Below, one piece after another: positions 54,028 through 64,000 of a stretch of 64,000 nucleotides of DNA. Location of the stretch: positions 155,653 through 219,652 of the forward strand of contig NADL03000603.1 in assembly GCA_002205965.3 (NCBI GenBank), given 5' to 3'. Numbering within the stretch: position 1 is the first letter of the stretch; every line of letters starts with the position of its first letter. This stretch comes from Kappaphycus alvarezii. Its lineage: Eukaryota; Rhodophyta; Florideophyceae; Gigartinales; Solieriaceae. The position numbers and the translations under genes are program-made. Under the pieces are notes generated by a model. That model was not told where the DNA came from, ran no database searches, and saw only the letters and a list, made by a program, of their open reading frames with translations.

Positions 54028-56304
54028 TCAAAACCATCCTACTTCATCATACCGCTTTTCAACTTGGAGCGAGCGGAAGTAAGTTTTGATTCCGGCGTCG
54101 TACAATCCATGCATCAGCAAGTTGTCGAACAGCGCCTCACCTACGCCATCTTCATCCACCCAGGGCCAACTCCACTTGCGTGCCCAACGTTGGAGCGCAC
54201 GATAAATTGGTGGCAGGGCCGCGATCAGAAGGAAGGAGTCCAACGTGAGCACGATAATTGAAATAGCGTTTGATCCCGATTCCCCTTCCGTTTCGTCTCC
54301 CGAGGAAAGCCGCAACGCAGCCCAGACTGCCAACCCCAACGCAAAAACCATAACGATGCAGGCCACGTACAGTACCCATATAAACGTGATGAACATGCTT
54401 TTGTACGTGAACACCACGCCGTGTTCATCCTCAATTTTCACTTCCTGGTCCTCGTCCGGGTCCGGATAAGCCGTCACCCCTTTCGGTAAAACAGATCCCC
54501 GCCACAGCCCTGTAGCTTCGGCAACTGCCGTCACTTGCCCGTTTATGGCAGTCGAGTAACGTGCCATATCCACCACTAGCGTGCGCTTGTAGTCCCCAGA
54601 GGGAGATGTCAGTAACAGCATTGACGAAACATGCGCCGTCGTTGTGGTGTACATTTTGACTTTCACGTTTTGGCCTAGGAACTGGTTGATCATTCTGCGC
54701 TCCGCGTCCTGGATCTGACAGCTTTCACTCATCATCCCGACCCACTCCATCACTCCGTCCCACTGCGAACTCTTGCGATACTCGCTGGATTTCAGCACCG
54801 ACATGTCCAAATAGCTGTTGCCAATTAAAAGATGGGTCTGACTTACCATCGACTCCCAGAATGCAATAACTTGGAAGCTACGCATGGTTATGTCATACGG
54901 CTGCTCCTGCCGCATCATGAACGAGTGTTCTGCACTGTATGCTCCCTCGCCTATGGTTTCCAATGCCCATGCCTTCCACCCGCTGATGCTCCAAACCGTT
55001 CGAATATCTTCATTCGCCGCCGCGACAGTCACTGCATCTGTCAACACCGCTGTCGCCAGGGCCAACGTCACTCCCCTTACGTAGATCCCACCACCACCGA
55101 TGACAGACAACCCGTTTTGATGGGCCGTGTACAAAGTGGGTCCGTAGTATATCGACTTGTCAAACTGACGCAGCATGTAGTCATCAACGATAAGCCCCCT
55201 ACCGGCAACCCCCATAACCGTTTCAAGTTTCCTCCAAAAGTCCGTCCCAAATTCAACTTCAGTCCGGTCATAGACCCGCACGACGGGGCATACCATGTAC
55301 GGAAACATTCCAAAGTCTTCCCAGTCTAGTGCCTTGTAAATCTGTTTTCGCTCCTCAGTTGGGGTCTCCAGCATTACCAGACGATCTAACCAGATGCGCA
55401 CCGTGCTCTTCCCATGTTCGGCTGCTATAGTCATGCAAGACCGAACAATCTGGCTCCACCGAAAGTCGTTGAGAAAATCGCTCGTTAGCTCTATTCTCTC
55501 TTGCGACATGCTGCCCTTTTCATCATCACAGCTACCATCTTCGTTGAGCTTGTACATTCTTCTTGTGATATTCACCGTGGAACCCTTGTAGCTGATTGCG
55601 AAAAGCATGGCATCTTCCACAGCAAGGGGCCCCTTCACAGCCTCGACATGTTTCCCGTTGATTAGCTCCTTCCTGAAGGCTTGCCAGTCTGCATGGTCCG
55701 CTACGTTGATAACACGACTAAAGCCCCTCAGGTATCTCTCACGAGCAAGTTCAGCAAGTTCCCTACCCTTCTTCTTGGAGATTTCGTTGTACAAGTAGTC
55801 GCCCGATGCAGCCAAGGATGTTATGCTGTCAAGGCGTGTCAAATCAACTTGGTAGTTGAACGGAATGGCAGCACCAGAGACATTTGATGCCAAGGCTTGG
55901 TAAAAGTAGAGGTTTCCGTGAGTGTCCATCTGGTGAGCGAGGGAGTCGACAAGATCAAAGCTGCGGACCCTGTTATGGAATCGCTGAAGCGGATGGTATT
56001 TGTGGCGACTGGATTCTCGGCCGTACACTTTGTAATACTGACCTTTAGCAAGGTGAGAAGCAAACTGGACGGCATCCCGGCGGATGTTGGCAAAGGTGAA
56101 GTTGGTTAACTTGCCGAGAAAACGGGTAAGGAAAAAAAGGTTCAAGATGGATACAAGAAAATCGACACAGGAACGGCGAGGCACCTTGCAGGGCTCTTCA
56201 GTATAGGGGAGAATGGGATTCATGGAGGATGGCCCGGGTTTCAGAGGTTGCCCCGAGCCAAATTGGAGAGAGCTTGACGGGGCGGGGAAAGAAGCGGTAG
56301 ACAT
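54028..56304 (-). CDS. Large membrane protein, 758 aa, orphan
   Basis: This is the longest intact ORF in the window, ATG at 56,304. Residues 46-63 (CVDFLVSILNLFFLTRFL) could be a signal anchor. Residues ~70-630 are a large, mostly hydrophilic segment, probably outside the cytosol. Two strong membrane segments follow at ~637-663 (FITFIWVLYVACIVMVFALG) and ~679-701 (NAISIIVLTLDSFLLIAALP), separated by an acidic loop. A cytosolic tail of ~55 residues is Trp/Arg-rich (RWARKWSWPWVDED). The central part has alternating strands and helices (YGPTLYTAHQNGLSVIGGGG) reminiscent of extracellular sensor folds, but I recognise no family. No introns or stops, so probably a working gene inside repeat-rich DNA. 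Confidence 0.85.
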   Translation of the reverse strand: MSTASFPAPSSSLQFGSGQPLKPGPSSMNPILPYTEEPCKVPRRSCVDFLVSILNLFFLTRFLGKLTNFTFANIRRDAVQFASHLAKGQYYKVYGRESSRHKYHPLQRFHNRVRSFDLVDSLAHQMDTHGNLYFYQALASNVSGAAIPFNYQVDLTRLDSITSLAASGDYLYNEISKKKGRELAELARERYLRGFSRVINVADHADWQAFRKELINGKHVEAVKGPLAVEDAMLFAISYKGSTVNITRRMYKLNEDGSCDDEKGSMSQERIELTSDFLNDFRWSQIVRSCMTIAAEHGKSTVRIWLDRLVMLETPTEERKQIYKALDWEDFGMFPYMVCPVVRVYDRTEVEFGTDFWRKLETVMGVAGRGLIVDDYMLRQFDKSIYYGPTLYTAHQNGLSVIGGGGIYVRGVTLALATAVLTDAVTVAAANEDIRTVWSISGWKAWALETIGEGAYSAEHSFMMRQEQPYDITMRSFQVIAFWESMVSQTHLLIGNSYLDMSVLKSSEYRKSSQWDGVMEWVGMMSESCQIQDAERRMINQFLGQNVKVKMYTTTTAHVSSMLLLTSPSGDYKRTLVVDMARYSTAINGQVTAVAEATGLWRGSVLPKGVTAYPDPDEDQEVKIEDEHGVVFTYKSMFITFIWVLYVACIVMVFALGLAVWAALRLSSGDETEGESGSNAISIIVLTLDSFLLIAALPPIYRALQRWARKWSWPWVDEDGVGEALFDNLLMHGLYDAGIKTYFRSLQVEKRYDEVGWF

Positions 56305-56398
56305 TATGACGCACAGTGGAAGTGGGAATGATGACCGTCAGGAATTGGAGCCACGGAGCCGGTGTCATGAAGCAGCGAAGTGTGTTGGAAAAGCGGAC

Positions 56399-56407
56399 TA
56401 TTTAACA
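56399..56407 (-). promoter_or_regulatory. Candidate TATA box of the membrane protein gene
   Basis: The complement reads TGTTAAATAG about 95 bases upstream of the ATG, similar in type and distance to TATTTAAA ahead of the 19.6-kb gene. Confidence 0.35.
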
Positions 56408-56759
56408 CGCAGTTTTACTGAATAGGATTTTGTTTGTCCCTTGAACACTAGAAATGAGAAATTAAATTGGTAAAAAATATCATCATTGAATGTGGAGGAT
56501 TGGCGTAGCCATCCACTTTAGTTGCCGTCGAAGACGACTGCTTAATGGAAGATTCTTGGCAGTCCCGAAAGTGGCGGGGTAAGGTTGCTAATGAGTGAAT
56601 GTGAATGTGCGAAAATCGTGAGTTATACAGAGCAAATGAAGAGATCATCATATCTTCTCATATATGTGATATCCAGATGACAGTAAATTACATAGAGAAG
56701 ATTACCGTTCTTTGGGCCAGCTGTCGTTGATACGAAATTTCAGTACATTGTTATATTGC

Positions 56760-57545
56760 ATGGGTTGATGATTTATGTATTCCTTAATGGTCAATACAGT
56801 ACAGTAAAGTACTTTATTTAGGGCGTTGAACCATCTTGATCTTTACATTACATGAAGTAAAGATGATTACACATCTTGATAGCTGCCTGCAGGTACCTCG
56901 TCGGGAATCGTTACAGTACATGTACTGTAGTCAACGCGGTAGAAGGCATTTCATTATACACTTGGTTTAGAGCCATTCAATTGTAAGTGCAGTACAGTAC
57001 AGCACAATGGTACATTATCGTTCATACAGTAATCTCCCGAAAATCTCATACCTTTCCCAATCGAACTTACCGTACGTGCCGCTGCCTACATAACTGTACC
57101 ATTCTTACGGGCAGCAATGCATCGTACGGAGCACAAACTGCAGTCCCGATTGCCTTGCGTATCCCAACGCCACAGTGTAGTGCCCCTCTACCCCTCTATA
57201 TTGAGTACAGCACTATCCAGAAGCATTGTGAGTAAACTAGTAGCTGTACTGTACAGTACGTGCCTCGCAAATTATTTCTCTTAATAAGTAAGTTGAAAAT
57301 ATCAATAGGGCGGACATTGTTGATTCCTTGACAGGTGACTTCTTATTGTTCAATCTGTTTCTTTGAAGTACTGTACAGGAATACAATTGTATCTCAAACG
57401 CAGCATGGGTTGATATCGTATCTTCCAGTATGAAAATAATGATATGTACCGTACTGTCGTACTGTGCCGTACCGTACAGTACTGTACAGTACCGTACAAG
57501 TAATCAAGGAATAACAAGACTCTATACAGTACAGTCTTGATTGTA
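56760..57545. repeat. Dense TACAGTAC palindromic word cluster
   Basis: Occurrences include ACAGTACAGTAAAGTAC (~56,797), TTACAGTACATGTACTGTAG (~56,911), GCAGTACAGTACAGCAC (~56,990), GTACTGTACAGTACGTG (~57,245) and TACCGTACAGTACTGTACAG near 57,470. The array lies upstream of the membrane protein gene. No coding sequence. Confidence 0.7.
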
Positions 57546-57549
57546 AATG

Positions 57550-58090
57550 AGTAAATCTCTCTCTCTTACCATATTATTGGTGAGATGCGGGGTCCGGCAA
57601 TAAATCCAAGAAAATACACCGTTCGAATGATTGGCCCACCTGGGAGCGGGAATAGTCCGGAGCCCGATAGCTGCACGTGTATTAGAACTCCCGCATTCTT
57701 TAGTACGGTAATAGCTCATGCGCAACTGATGCATGAATTTGCCTTTCTTTACCCGAAAGACTGATTCTTGGAGATGGATAGTTTCAATTAGTTTCGCCTG
57801 GCATGGACTCTACGCGGGCTACACTTTCACCAATGAAACTATTATCGCACTAAGTTTTGAACTGAACTATACAGGTAAATCAATATTAGCCTCTGTTATA
57901 TGTACATACATAACGTCAAGCAATGGACTCATGTTAACCAACCGAACAAGGAAGATGGTATTGGTTCATTCAATATTCAGAGTGTTACAGGTTGACCGAC
58001 CGATCAGTTACGAATTACGGTAATTGGATGGAAAACATCGACCCCATATAGGAGTCACAATGATGACGACTACAAACACCGACGACCGCG
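57550..58090. other. No supported gene
   Basis: A 96-codon plus ORF at 57,733 has no motif and ordinary composition. Possibly chance. Confidence 0.35.
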
Positions 58091-58400
58091 GGGCGTCATT
58101 ACTGCGTTGATGGATGCGCGCGTGAATAGTAGCGTCTGAGGTGTGGCATTTCCAGGTACAAAATCTTCGCGAAGCGAGGTAGTCGCGAGAGATGGCGCGC
58201 CGAGGAAGTCAAAAACCAGGAGCTGGAATCGGAATCCCAGGGCATGTTGTTTTACTATAATTGAACTGAATAGGCAGTCTGCAACAAGTGTTCACGAATA
58301 CCGACACGCTCAGTTCCTGCTCAACTCTTCGAGCTGTGGGAAACTCAGTATATGAGTTTGTGGCATGAGTCAAGGATTAAATTTTCAAGCGGCGTTTTGA
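58091..58400 (+). repeat. Dispersed repeat R5, copy 2
   Basis: It shares GTCTGAGGTGTGGCATTT and a GCGCCGAGGAAGTCAAAAACCAG-like block with the complement of 15,297-15,690. The block GGTATTTATGCG...TTCACC around 58,415-58,455 and the TTTAGTCAGGAG words suggest further transposon sequence. Confidence 0.45.
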
Positions 58401-58529
58401 ACTGGGGAGGGATACGGTATTTATGCGCCCGTTACTTACGTAGGGTGTTCACCGAAAACATAGCCCTTAAGGCGGCTTTTAGTCAGGAGGTAAACATATG
58501 TTCACTATACCGACTGACCGACTAATCAG

Positions 58530-58980
58530 TTGAGAGCTGGAACTAAAATGCGTTACCTTTTTACGCGACTATCCGCGACGGCCTCCTTGACGACTTCCGC
58601 CCCCTTCTCAACACTTCCGCTGCCGTCCACTGATCAATACACCTCAGGGGAGAGGAGCACGATGGTCGACCGTTGCTTAGGCAACCCAGTATTCTGCGGC
58701 CTCCAGCACTCCCCTACCTGCCTAGAAAGCAAGTACACTGTTCCCTCTCTCCTCGATACAGTGAGTCATTATGCATCAACCTGCAGAGGGGGTGCCGGTG
58801 CGGTGCACCGTCACAACCGTCTTTGGGGTATTCTCTACCGCTAACTCACTAGCCCGGCCATTTTCTTCACCGCAATTCTGGAGCGAGTCTTTGCCGACGA
58901 CCTCTACAAGAGCCCAACCGAGCAATGCCCACTGGACTTCGTCATCGACAACCCTCTATTCGTGCCCACCCTACCGGGTC
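58530..58980 (+). pseudogene. Third RLE-type LINE fragment
   Basis: Plus frames read YASTCRGGAGAVHRHNRLWG, matching the H/C...C-(R)HRHN part of the LINE knuckle, then ILERVFADDLYKSPTEQCPL and DFVIDNPLFVPTLPG where RPxD...D is expected. It is distinct in sequence from the other two LINE families here. It is cut at about 58,980 by the start of the Copia remnant. Confidence 0.5.
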
Positions 58981-61900
58981 TTGATTAATAAGTAGACCAT
59001 GCGGATTGGTGCTACATAGATATCTCCGGAAGAGTTTCACGCCGCTCCAGTGTACTGGAAGTGGCTGACTTACATGCTTACTCAGAAAATTGACAGCGAC
59101 GGCAATGTCTGGACGTGTGCTCAAATAGAGTAGATTTCCAATGGTTTCCCTGCATGGTATACTTTCATTGACGAAGCTTCAAAATCTGTTCTCTTTCCTT
59201 TTCGGTAAGAGCACTATAACTACCTGGATCTATAGGGGTTCGAATGGGCCGTGATTCATTTATGCATGGAGGACATTTGTAAGACCTTTTCAATACAAAG
59301 TTCTTGTGATAAGAAGAAATTGTTGTCCATGCGGACAATCTTGACCCCAAGCAAACTGCTAACAGGGCCGAGCTCAGTCAGTCTGAGTGATTTCTGCAGT
59401 CCTTTCTTGACATCATTTACACCTGATTCGGACCCTGGGATGACAACAATGTCGTCAATCTACTCCAGGACAATTACTTTTGTGCCGTTTTCATTCTTAA
59501 TGTATCCACTTTCCGCATGTTAGAGCGACTGGAAACCCAGTTTAGTCAGTGTGTCTCGCAATAAACGGTACCATACTCTGCCAGCGTGCTTAAGACCACA
59601 TGTAACCTTGATAAGTCGACAAACGTGGTCTGGTTTTTGTGGGAACCCTTTGGGCTGGTTCATTGAAGTTTTCTCCTCAAGTGTACTATATAATAATGCA
59701 CTTTTCACATCAAAATGATGTACGATTGCTCCTTCGAGGGCAGTTGTGCCGAGAACAAATCGGATGGGAGTGGCATCAACGACCACAGAAAATATTTTGT
59801 GGTAGTGAAACCTAGTTCGTCTGCATCCTAAGGCCATAGGTTGAGCTATATACTTGTCAATGGTGTTATTCAAGTTTCTCTTGATTTCTAGCGCTAGTTT
59901 GCAAGGTAGTATGATTTCTCCCGCCCTGGGACTAACTACAAGTTCTACGATTCTCGATTTCAATCAGATCCTTTTGAGTGGATTTATTACATTCTTCCCT
60001 TTAAGGAGAAGCTAGGGCTTCTTTAAGTGTTGGTTCGTCGGAATTGGCTGAGTTCGCTGATGTGATGACATTAGCAGAGGATTGGTTTCTATTGGTCTGG
60101 TTTCTAATTCTAGCGCGTCTTCTTACGGGGGCAGGTTTGTAGGTTAGCAGGTCTTGTACCTGATCAGATATCAGTTAATTTGTCTGCTGGGAGCTTTCTT
60201 CATTTTCTGAGTCATCATCGTCGTCCCCAGAATTGATTTCTTCGATGTCCATAGTGTCTGAGGTATTTTAATTATCTGGTGAATTTTGCGAATCTGCTTC
60301 GAGCAGCGATATTGTGATTGGTATTGGTAAATGCGGGTTACCCGAGGAAAATTCTTTCATCATATTTTACGCATCTTGTGCGGACTATTTTCTTATTATT
60401 TGGATTGCAACGCGTAGCACGGCTCTATTTCCAGATCTCATTAATATCATAGGCCAGGCTTTACGGTCTAGCTTTTACTTTTGGCAGATGGAGTGTGGAC
60501 AAACGCACAACATCCAAATATTTTAACTCCACGTATTTTTGGAGATTTTTCATGTAAGATTTCATAGGGTGGTTTTTGCTTCAATGTACTGTGCGAACAT
60601 GTGTTTTATATGAACAAAACATGAAGCAGAGCTTCTCTCCAGAATTATTTGCTGAGTCTAGCCTGCCTTAGCATAGGTATGATTTTTTACATTAATGTGC
60701 GATTCAAGAGTTCCACAATTCCATTGGATTCTGGGTTATAAGGTGCTTTGGTTTCATTAATTATGCATTCTTGGTTCAGTAAGGCTTTTTTTTAGCGTTT
60801 AAGGACTCTGAGCCGTTGTCAGAATGGAATTGGGCTATGTACTTCTTATATTGTCGTTTGAACATTTTGAGGAATACGTTGAGCATGTCACTCGTTTCGT
60901 TCTCTCGACGTAGTAAGTATACTCAAAAGTAACGGCTAGCACCATCCAAAAAATGTAGGAAGTATTTTGACTTCGTCCAGCTTTATCTTTGAATGGGCCT
61001 ACAAATATCAGAGAATATCACATATCCCATTGAATCAATTGTTGCAGTGAGCCTTAGTTTGTGCGTACCTCTGACCTGCTTTTCTTCAACTCAGATGTTG
61101 CAGCCAGTTCTCTCGAGCTTTACATCGTTTTCGTTACCGCATTCCTGTTTCCTTTTGATAGCTTGCTAGGTGGCATATGTTTAACGATACTCATTTTTGA
61201 TGCCATGTGTTGAATATTTATTTCGAATCCTGAAAATATTCTTTTCCGTCCGATTATGCGATGTGCGTGTTATTTGATTCATCATTCAATTGCATGTGAT
61301 TAGCCCTGACTCGTGGTTTATGGTTACTAATCTCCGCTTCTATCCAGTACAGGCCGTCGTTTCCATTTTCAGAAGTACCTATTGATCCATCGTGTTTGCT
61401 TTTGTAAAAAGAGCATTTCCCGTTACCCATGTGGACTTGGATACATCGATCATCCATGCTGGGTACTGATAGCAAGTTAATGCCTTTTTGAGGCACAATG
61501 AGTAAGTTAGCTAGGCGTACCCATATTTCATAACCATTCTTATCGCATTTGAACTTTAGGTCAATTTTGCCTGCTTGTGTGCTTTATACTGTGCTTGAGT
61601 CTTCAAGTGCAATTTCTTGGTTTCGTGTATTCAATAATTTGGAAAATATTTTTTTGTCGAAGCACATCTGGTTGGCTGCCCCACTGTAAACGATGAGTTT
61701 TCATTGAGTCGATAACATTACTGTTCTTGTTGATGCAAGGATAGCCTTTCTTGGCTGTTCTTTTGCATGGGCTAGTAGCAGCTTCCTTTTCGCACCTCTG
61801 GAAATATTTCTTCCTCAGTCATATTTGGGCTTTCCTTTGTAGTTTCTTGACGCAGGGTTCAAGAAACATTCGCTTGCTTTATGTCCTTTCTTGCTGCAGT

Positions 61901-62550
61901 AATGATAAGTTAGCATTTTGCCTTTTGAGAACACTGCCAGGCCATCCGACTTGTCAGAGTTGGATACCTGGGGCTTTTCTTTGTATTCTTCGATGAGCCT
62001 CGTTCTCACTGCACCCCATGCAGTTTTGTCCTCATGCATGGTTTAAATGGCTGCAACTGTTGACTCGTAGTCTGCGCGTTCTTTGATTCATTACAGTAAA
62101 ATCGATACTTGCATCAGTTCACTTAGTTTTATTCCAGCGTTATTAAACTTGGTGAAGCAAGTATCAAGGTCTCCAATGGGCTTTGAAATGTTTTATCGGA
62201 GATTAGTACTATTCTAAACACTTTGGTAAATGTACTTAGCATGTTGCTGGTTATTTTTCCTGCATAACAAGTCGACAGTCTTTTCCACATTTCATGTGGG
62301 TCTTTAGAATATTTTTGCACGACATTGAGAGGTTTGGCTCCGAGCGCTATTTTGAGTATGGCGAGTGCTTCGGCCTTGCCTTTGTTGTACGATGCCAGCG
62401 AGGCTGCATAATTGTAATCTCCTTCACTCGGTCCCTCTTCGATTCAATCTGCGGTACCAGTAAAATTCTTGGATATAAGGATTGCTTCAAATCGTAGCTT
62501 CTGTAGGTGAAAAATTTCTGAGACCTTTTCGCTAAACTTCGGTACAGATA
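58942..62550 (-). pseudogene. Copia LTR retrotransposon remnant, copy Q (more complete)
   Basis: Same element as at 45.4-48.6 kb. Gag at 62,550-62,129; knuckle with Tyr for the first Cys at 62,039-61,815; pre-integrase at 61,496-61,254; RT at 59,963-59,520, then stops including TAG at 59,462-59,460 in place of the Tyr of YIDD. Extra here are the RT C-terminus/connection (59,350-59,165) and the RNase H approach (59,124-58,942; MSTRPDIAVAVNFLSKHVSQ and HWSGVKLFRRYLCST). The Gag N-terminus abuts telomeric repeats at 62,551. No LTR seen. Dead. Confidence 0.75.
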
Positions 62551-62573
62551 GTTTAGGGGATTTAGGGGATTAG
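62551..62573 (+). repeat. Interstitial telomeric tract 5 (short)
   Basis: The copy of tract 3: TTTAGGGGATTTAGGGGATTAG between the broken Copia gag and unit copy C'. Confidence 0.8.
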
Positions 62574-62784
62574 TTACCGGCCTGGTGGGGATTTGGGTGG
62601 CCGAGGGGATTTGTTGCACATGTTATTTATATGTTGCGATAAGGCTTGTATGGTCCTTGGAAGTATTCAGGAGTGCTTCATTGTCTTTCTAACAACAGTT
62701 GAAGGCATAGAAGTAAAAATATTTTGGGTTATGACAATTTTTCGAAAATGTCGATTTTGCCTATTTTTGGTGCGGTTGTACCGT
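62574..62784 (+). repeat. Subtelomeric unit copy C' (first ~212 bp)
   Basis: Identical in layout to copy C, with the same telomere-capped break at GTTGTACCGTT. It therefore arose with the block duplication and not by an independent break. Confidence 0.85.
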
Positions 62785-62931
62785 TAGGGGATTTAGGGGA
62801 TTTAGGGGTTTTTAGGGGATTTAGGGGTTTTAGGGGTTTTTAGGGTTATTTTTAGGGGTTTTAGGGTTTTTTAGGGGTTTTTAGGGGATTTAGGGGATTA
62901 GGGGTTTTTTTAGGGTTTTAGGGGTTTTTAG
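62785..62931 (+). repeat. Interstitial telomeric tract 6
   Basis: The counterpart of tract 4, a few bases longer because several G3 or T runs differ by one or two bases. Confidence 0.9.
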
Positions 62932-63212
62932 TTACCGGCCTGGTGGGGATTTGGGTGGCCGAGGGGATTTGTTGCACATGTTATTTATATGTTGCGATAA
63001 GGCTTGTATGGTACTTGGAAGTATTCAGGAGTGCTTCATTGTCTTCCTAACAACAGTTGAAGGCATAGAAGTAAAAATATTTTGGGTTATGACAATTTTT
63101 CGAAAATGTCGATTTTGCCTATTTTTGATGCGGTTGTACCGTTTTTTCTAGGAAATGGATTACAGACCTATATTAACCCGTTATTATTTAAGAAATGGAT
63201 GGAGTAGGCAGT
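62932..63212 (+). repeat. Subtelomeric unit copy E (first 281 bp), capped by the terminal telomere
   Basis: It matches the start of copy D to GGAGTAGGCAGT, where D continues GTATCAC but E continues TTAGGATTAGGGG. The break shares T with the telomere repeat. Confidence 0.9.
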
Positions 63213-64000
63213 TTAGGATTAGGGGTTTTTAGGGGTTTTAGGGGTTTTTAGGGGTTTTAGGGGTTTTAGGGGATTTAGGGGTTTTAGGGGATTTAGGGGA
63301 TTTAGGGGTTTTAGGGGATTTTTAGGGGATTTAGGGGATTTAGGATTAGGGTTTTTTAGGGGTTTTAGGGGATTATTAGGGGATTTAGGGGATTTAGGGG
63401 ATTTAGGGGTTTTTAGGGGTTTTTAGGGTTTTAGGGGTTTTTAGGGATTTAGGGGATTAGGGGTTTTAGGGTTTTAGGGATTTAGGGGTTTTTAGGGGAT
63501 TTTTAGGGGATTTAGGGGTTTTTTTAGGGGATTTAGGGGATTTAGGGGTTTTTTAGGGGTTTAGGGGTTTTTTAGGGGTTTTAGGGGATTTAGGGGATTT
63601 AGGGGTTTAGGGGTTTAGGGGATTAGGGGTTTAGGGGTTTTAGGGGTTTAGGGGATTTAGGGGATTTTTTAGGGGTTTTAGGGGTTTAGGGGTTTATTTA
63701 GGGGATTTAGGGGTTTTTATTTAGGGGATTTAGGGGTTTTTTAGGGGATTTAGGGGATTTTAGGGGATTTTAGGGGATTTAGGGGTTTTAGGGGATTTAG
63801 GGGATTTAGGGGATTTAGGGGTTTTAGGGGTTTTAGGGGTTTAGGGTTTTAGGGGTTTTTAGGGGATTTAGGGGTTTTAGGGGTTTTAGGGTTTAGGGGA
63901 TTTAGGGGATTAGGGGATTAGGGGATTTAGGGGTTTTAGGGTTTAGGGGTTTTTTAGGGGTTTTATTAGGGATTTAGGGGTTTAGGGGTTTTAGGGGATT
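63213..64000 (+). repeat. Terminal telomeric array
   Basis: 788 bases of near-uninterrupted units: TTTAGGGG, TTTTAGGGG, TTTTTAGGGG and ATTTAGGGG, with occasional GGG. The G-rich strand points to the window end, as at a right chromosome end. The unit length is irregular, with the T run and A position varying most and G4 most constant. It resembles the algal/plant TTTTAGGG and TTTAGGG types but with four Gs. Confidence 0.9.

Noticed and set aside
54832-55329. 165-codon plus-strand ORF
   Set aside because: Antisense shadow of the 758-aa membrane protein gene; no motif.

Overview
The window is eukaryotic nuclear DNA ending at a right-hand chromosome end. The last ~790 bases are a continuous G-rich telomere-type array (T2-6 A G3-4 units), and the G-rich strand runs 5'->3' toward the end of the window. 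The rest is gene-poor, transposon-rich subtelomeric DNA with few and mostly intron-free ORFs. The organism is not certain. Compact genes, LTR elements with the order Gag-PR-INT-RT, and RLE-type LINEs would suit a red alga (florideophyte) or a fungus-like lineage. I lean to the former, but this is a guess.

Layout. 1-35 kb is a transposon graveyard. It holds non-LTR elements with a C-terminal CCHC/PD-(D/E)XK end, ~720-bp solo LTRs with TG...CA ends and 5-bp target duplications, a degraded but nearly complete PIF/Harbinger transposon nested inside one such LTR, decayed LTR-element pol genes, and short dispersed repeats. Three plausible host genes lie here: a bZIP-like protein (1.8-2.8 kb, minus), an acidic repeat protein (19.6-20.2 kb, plus) and a secreted protein (25.0-25.8 kb, plus).

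35.3-49.6 kb and 62.5-64 kb hold the subtelomeric system. A repeated unit always starts at the same base, directly after a tract of telomeric repeats, and stops at a different place each time; the stop is usually capped by more telomeric repeats. Two copies are near full length (35.4-40.4 and 40.5-45.4 kb). Each encodes a ParB/sulfiredoxin-like ORF (motif IDGRHRHRSI) overlapping a second, basic nuclear-looking ORF, with a 2.6-kb non-coding leader full of degenerate repeats. Four more copies are short truncations.

Between the units lie a decayed Copia element (45.4-48.6 kb, duplicated at 59.0-62.5 kb), a second LTR element with Gag, PR and INT (49.6-52.4 kb, minus), LINE fragments, and one convincing intact gene, a 758-aa membrane protein (54.0-56.3 kb, minus). 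Its flanks are rich in TACAGTAC/GTACTGTAC words. I read the right half as a record of repeated end loss, telomere healing and end capture by recombination, comparable in logic to yeast Y' elements.
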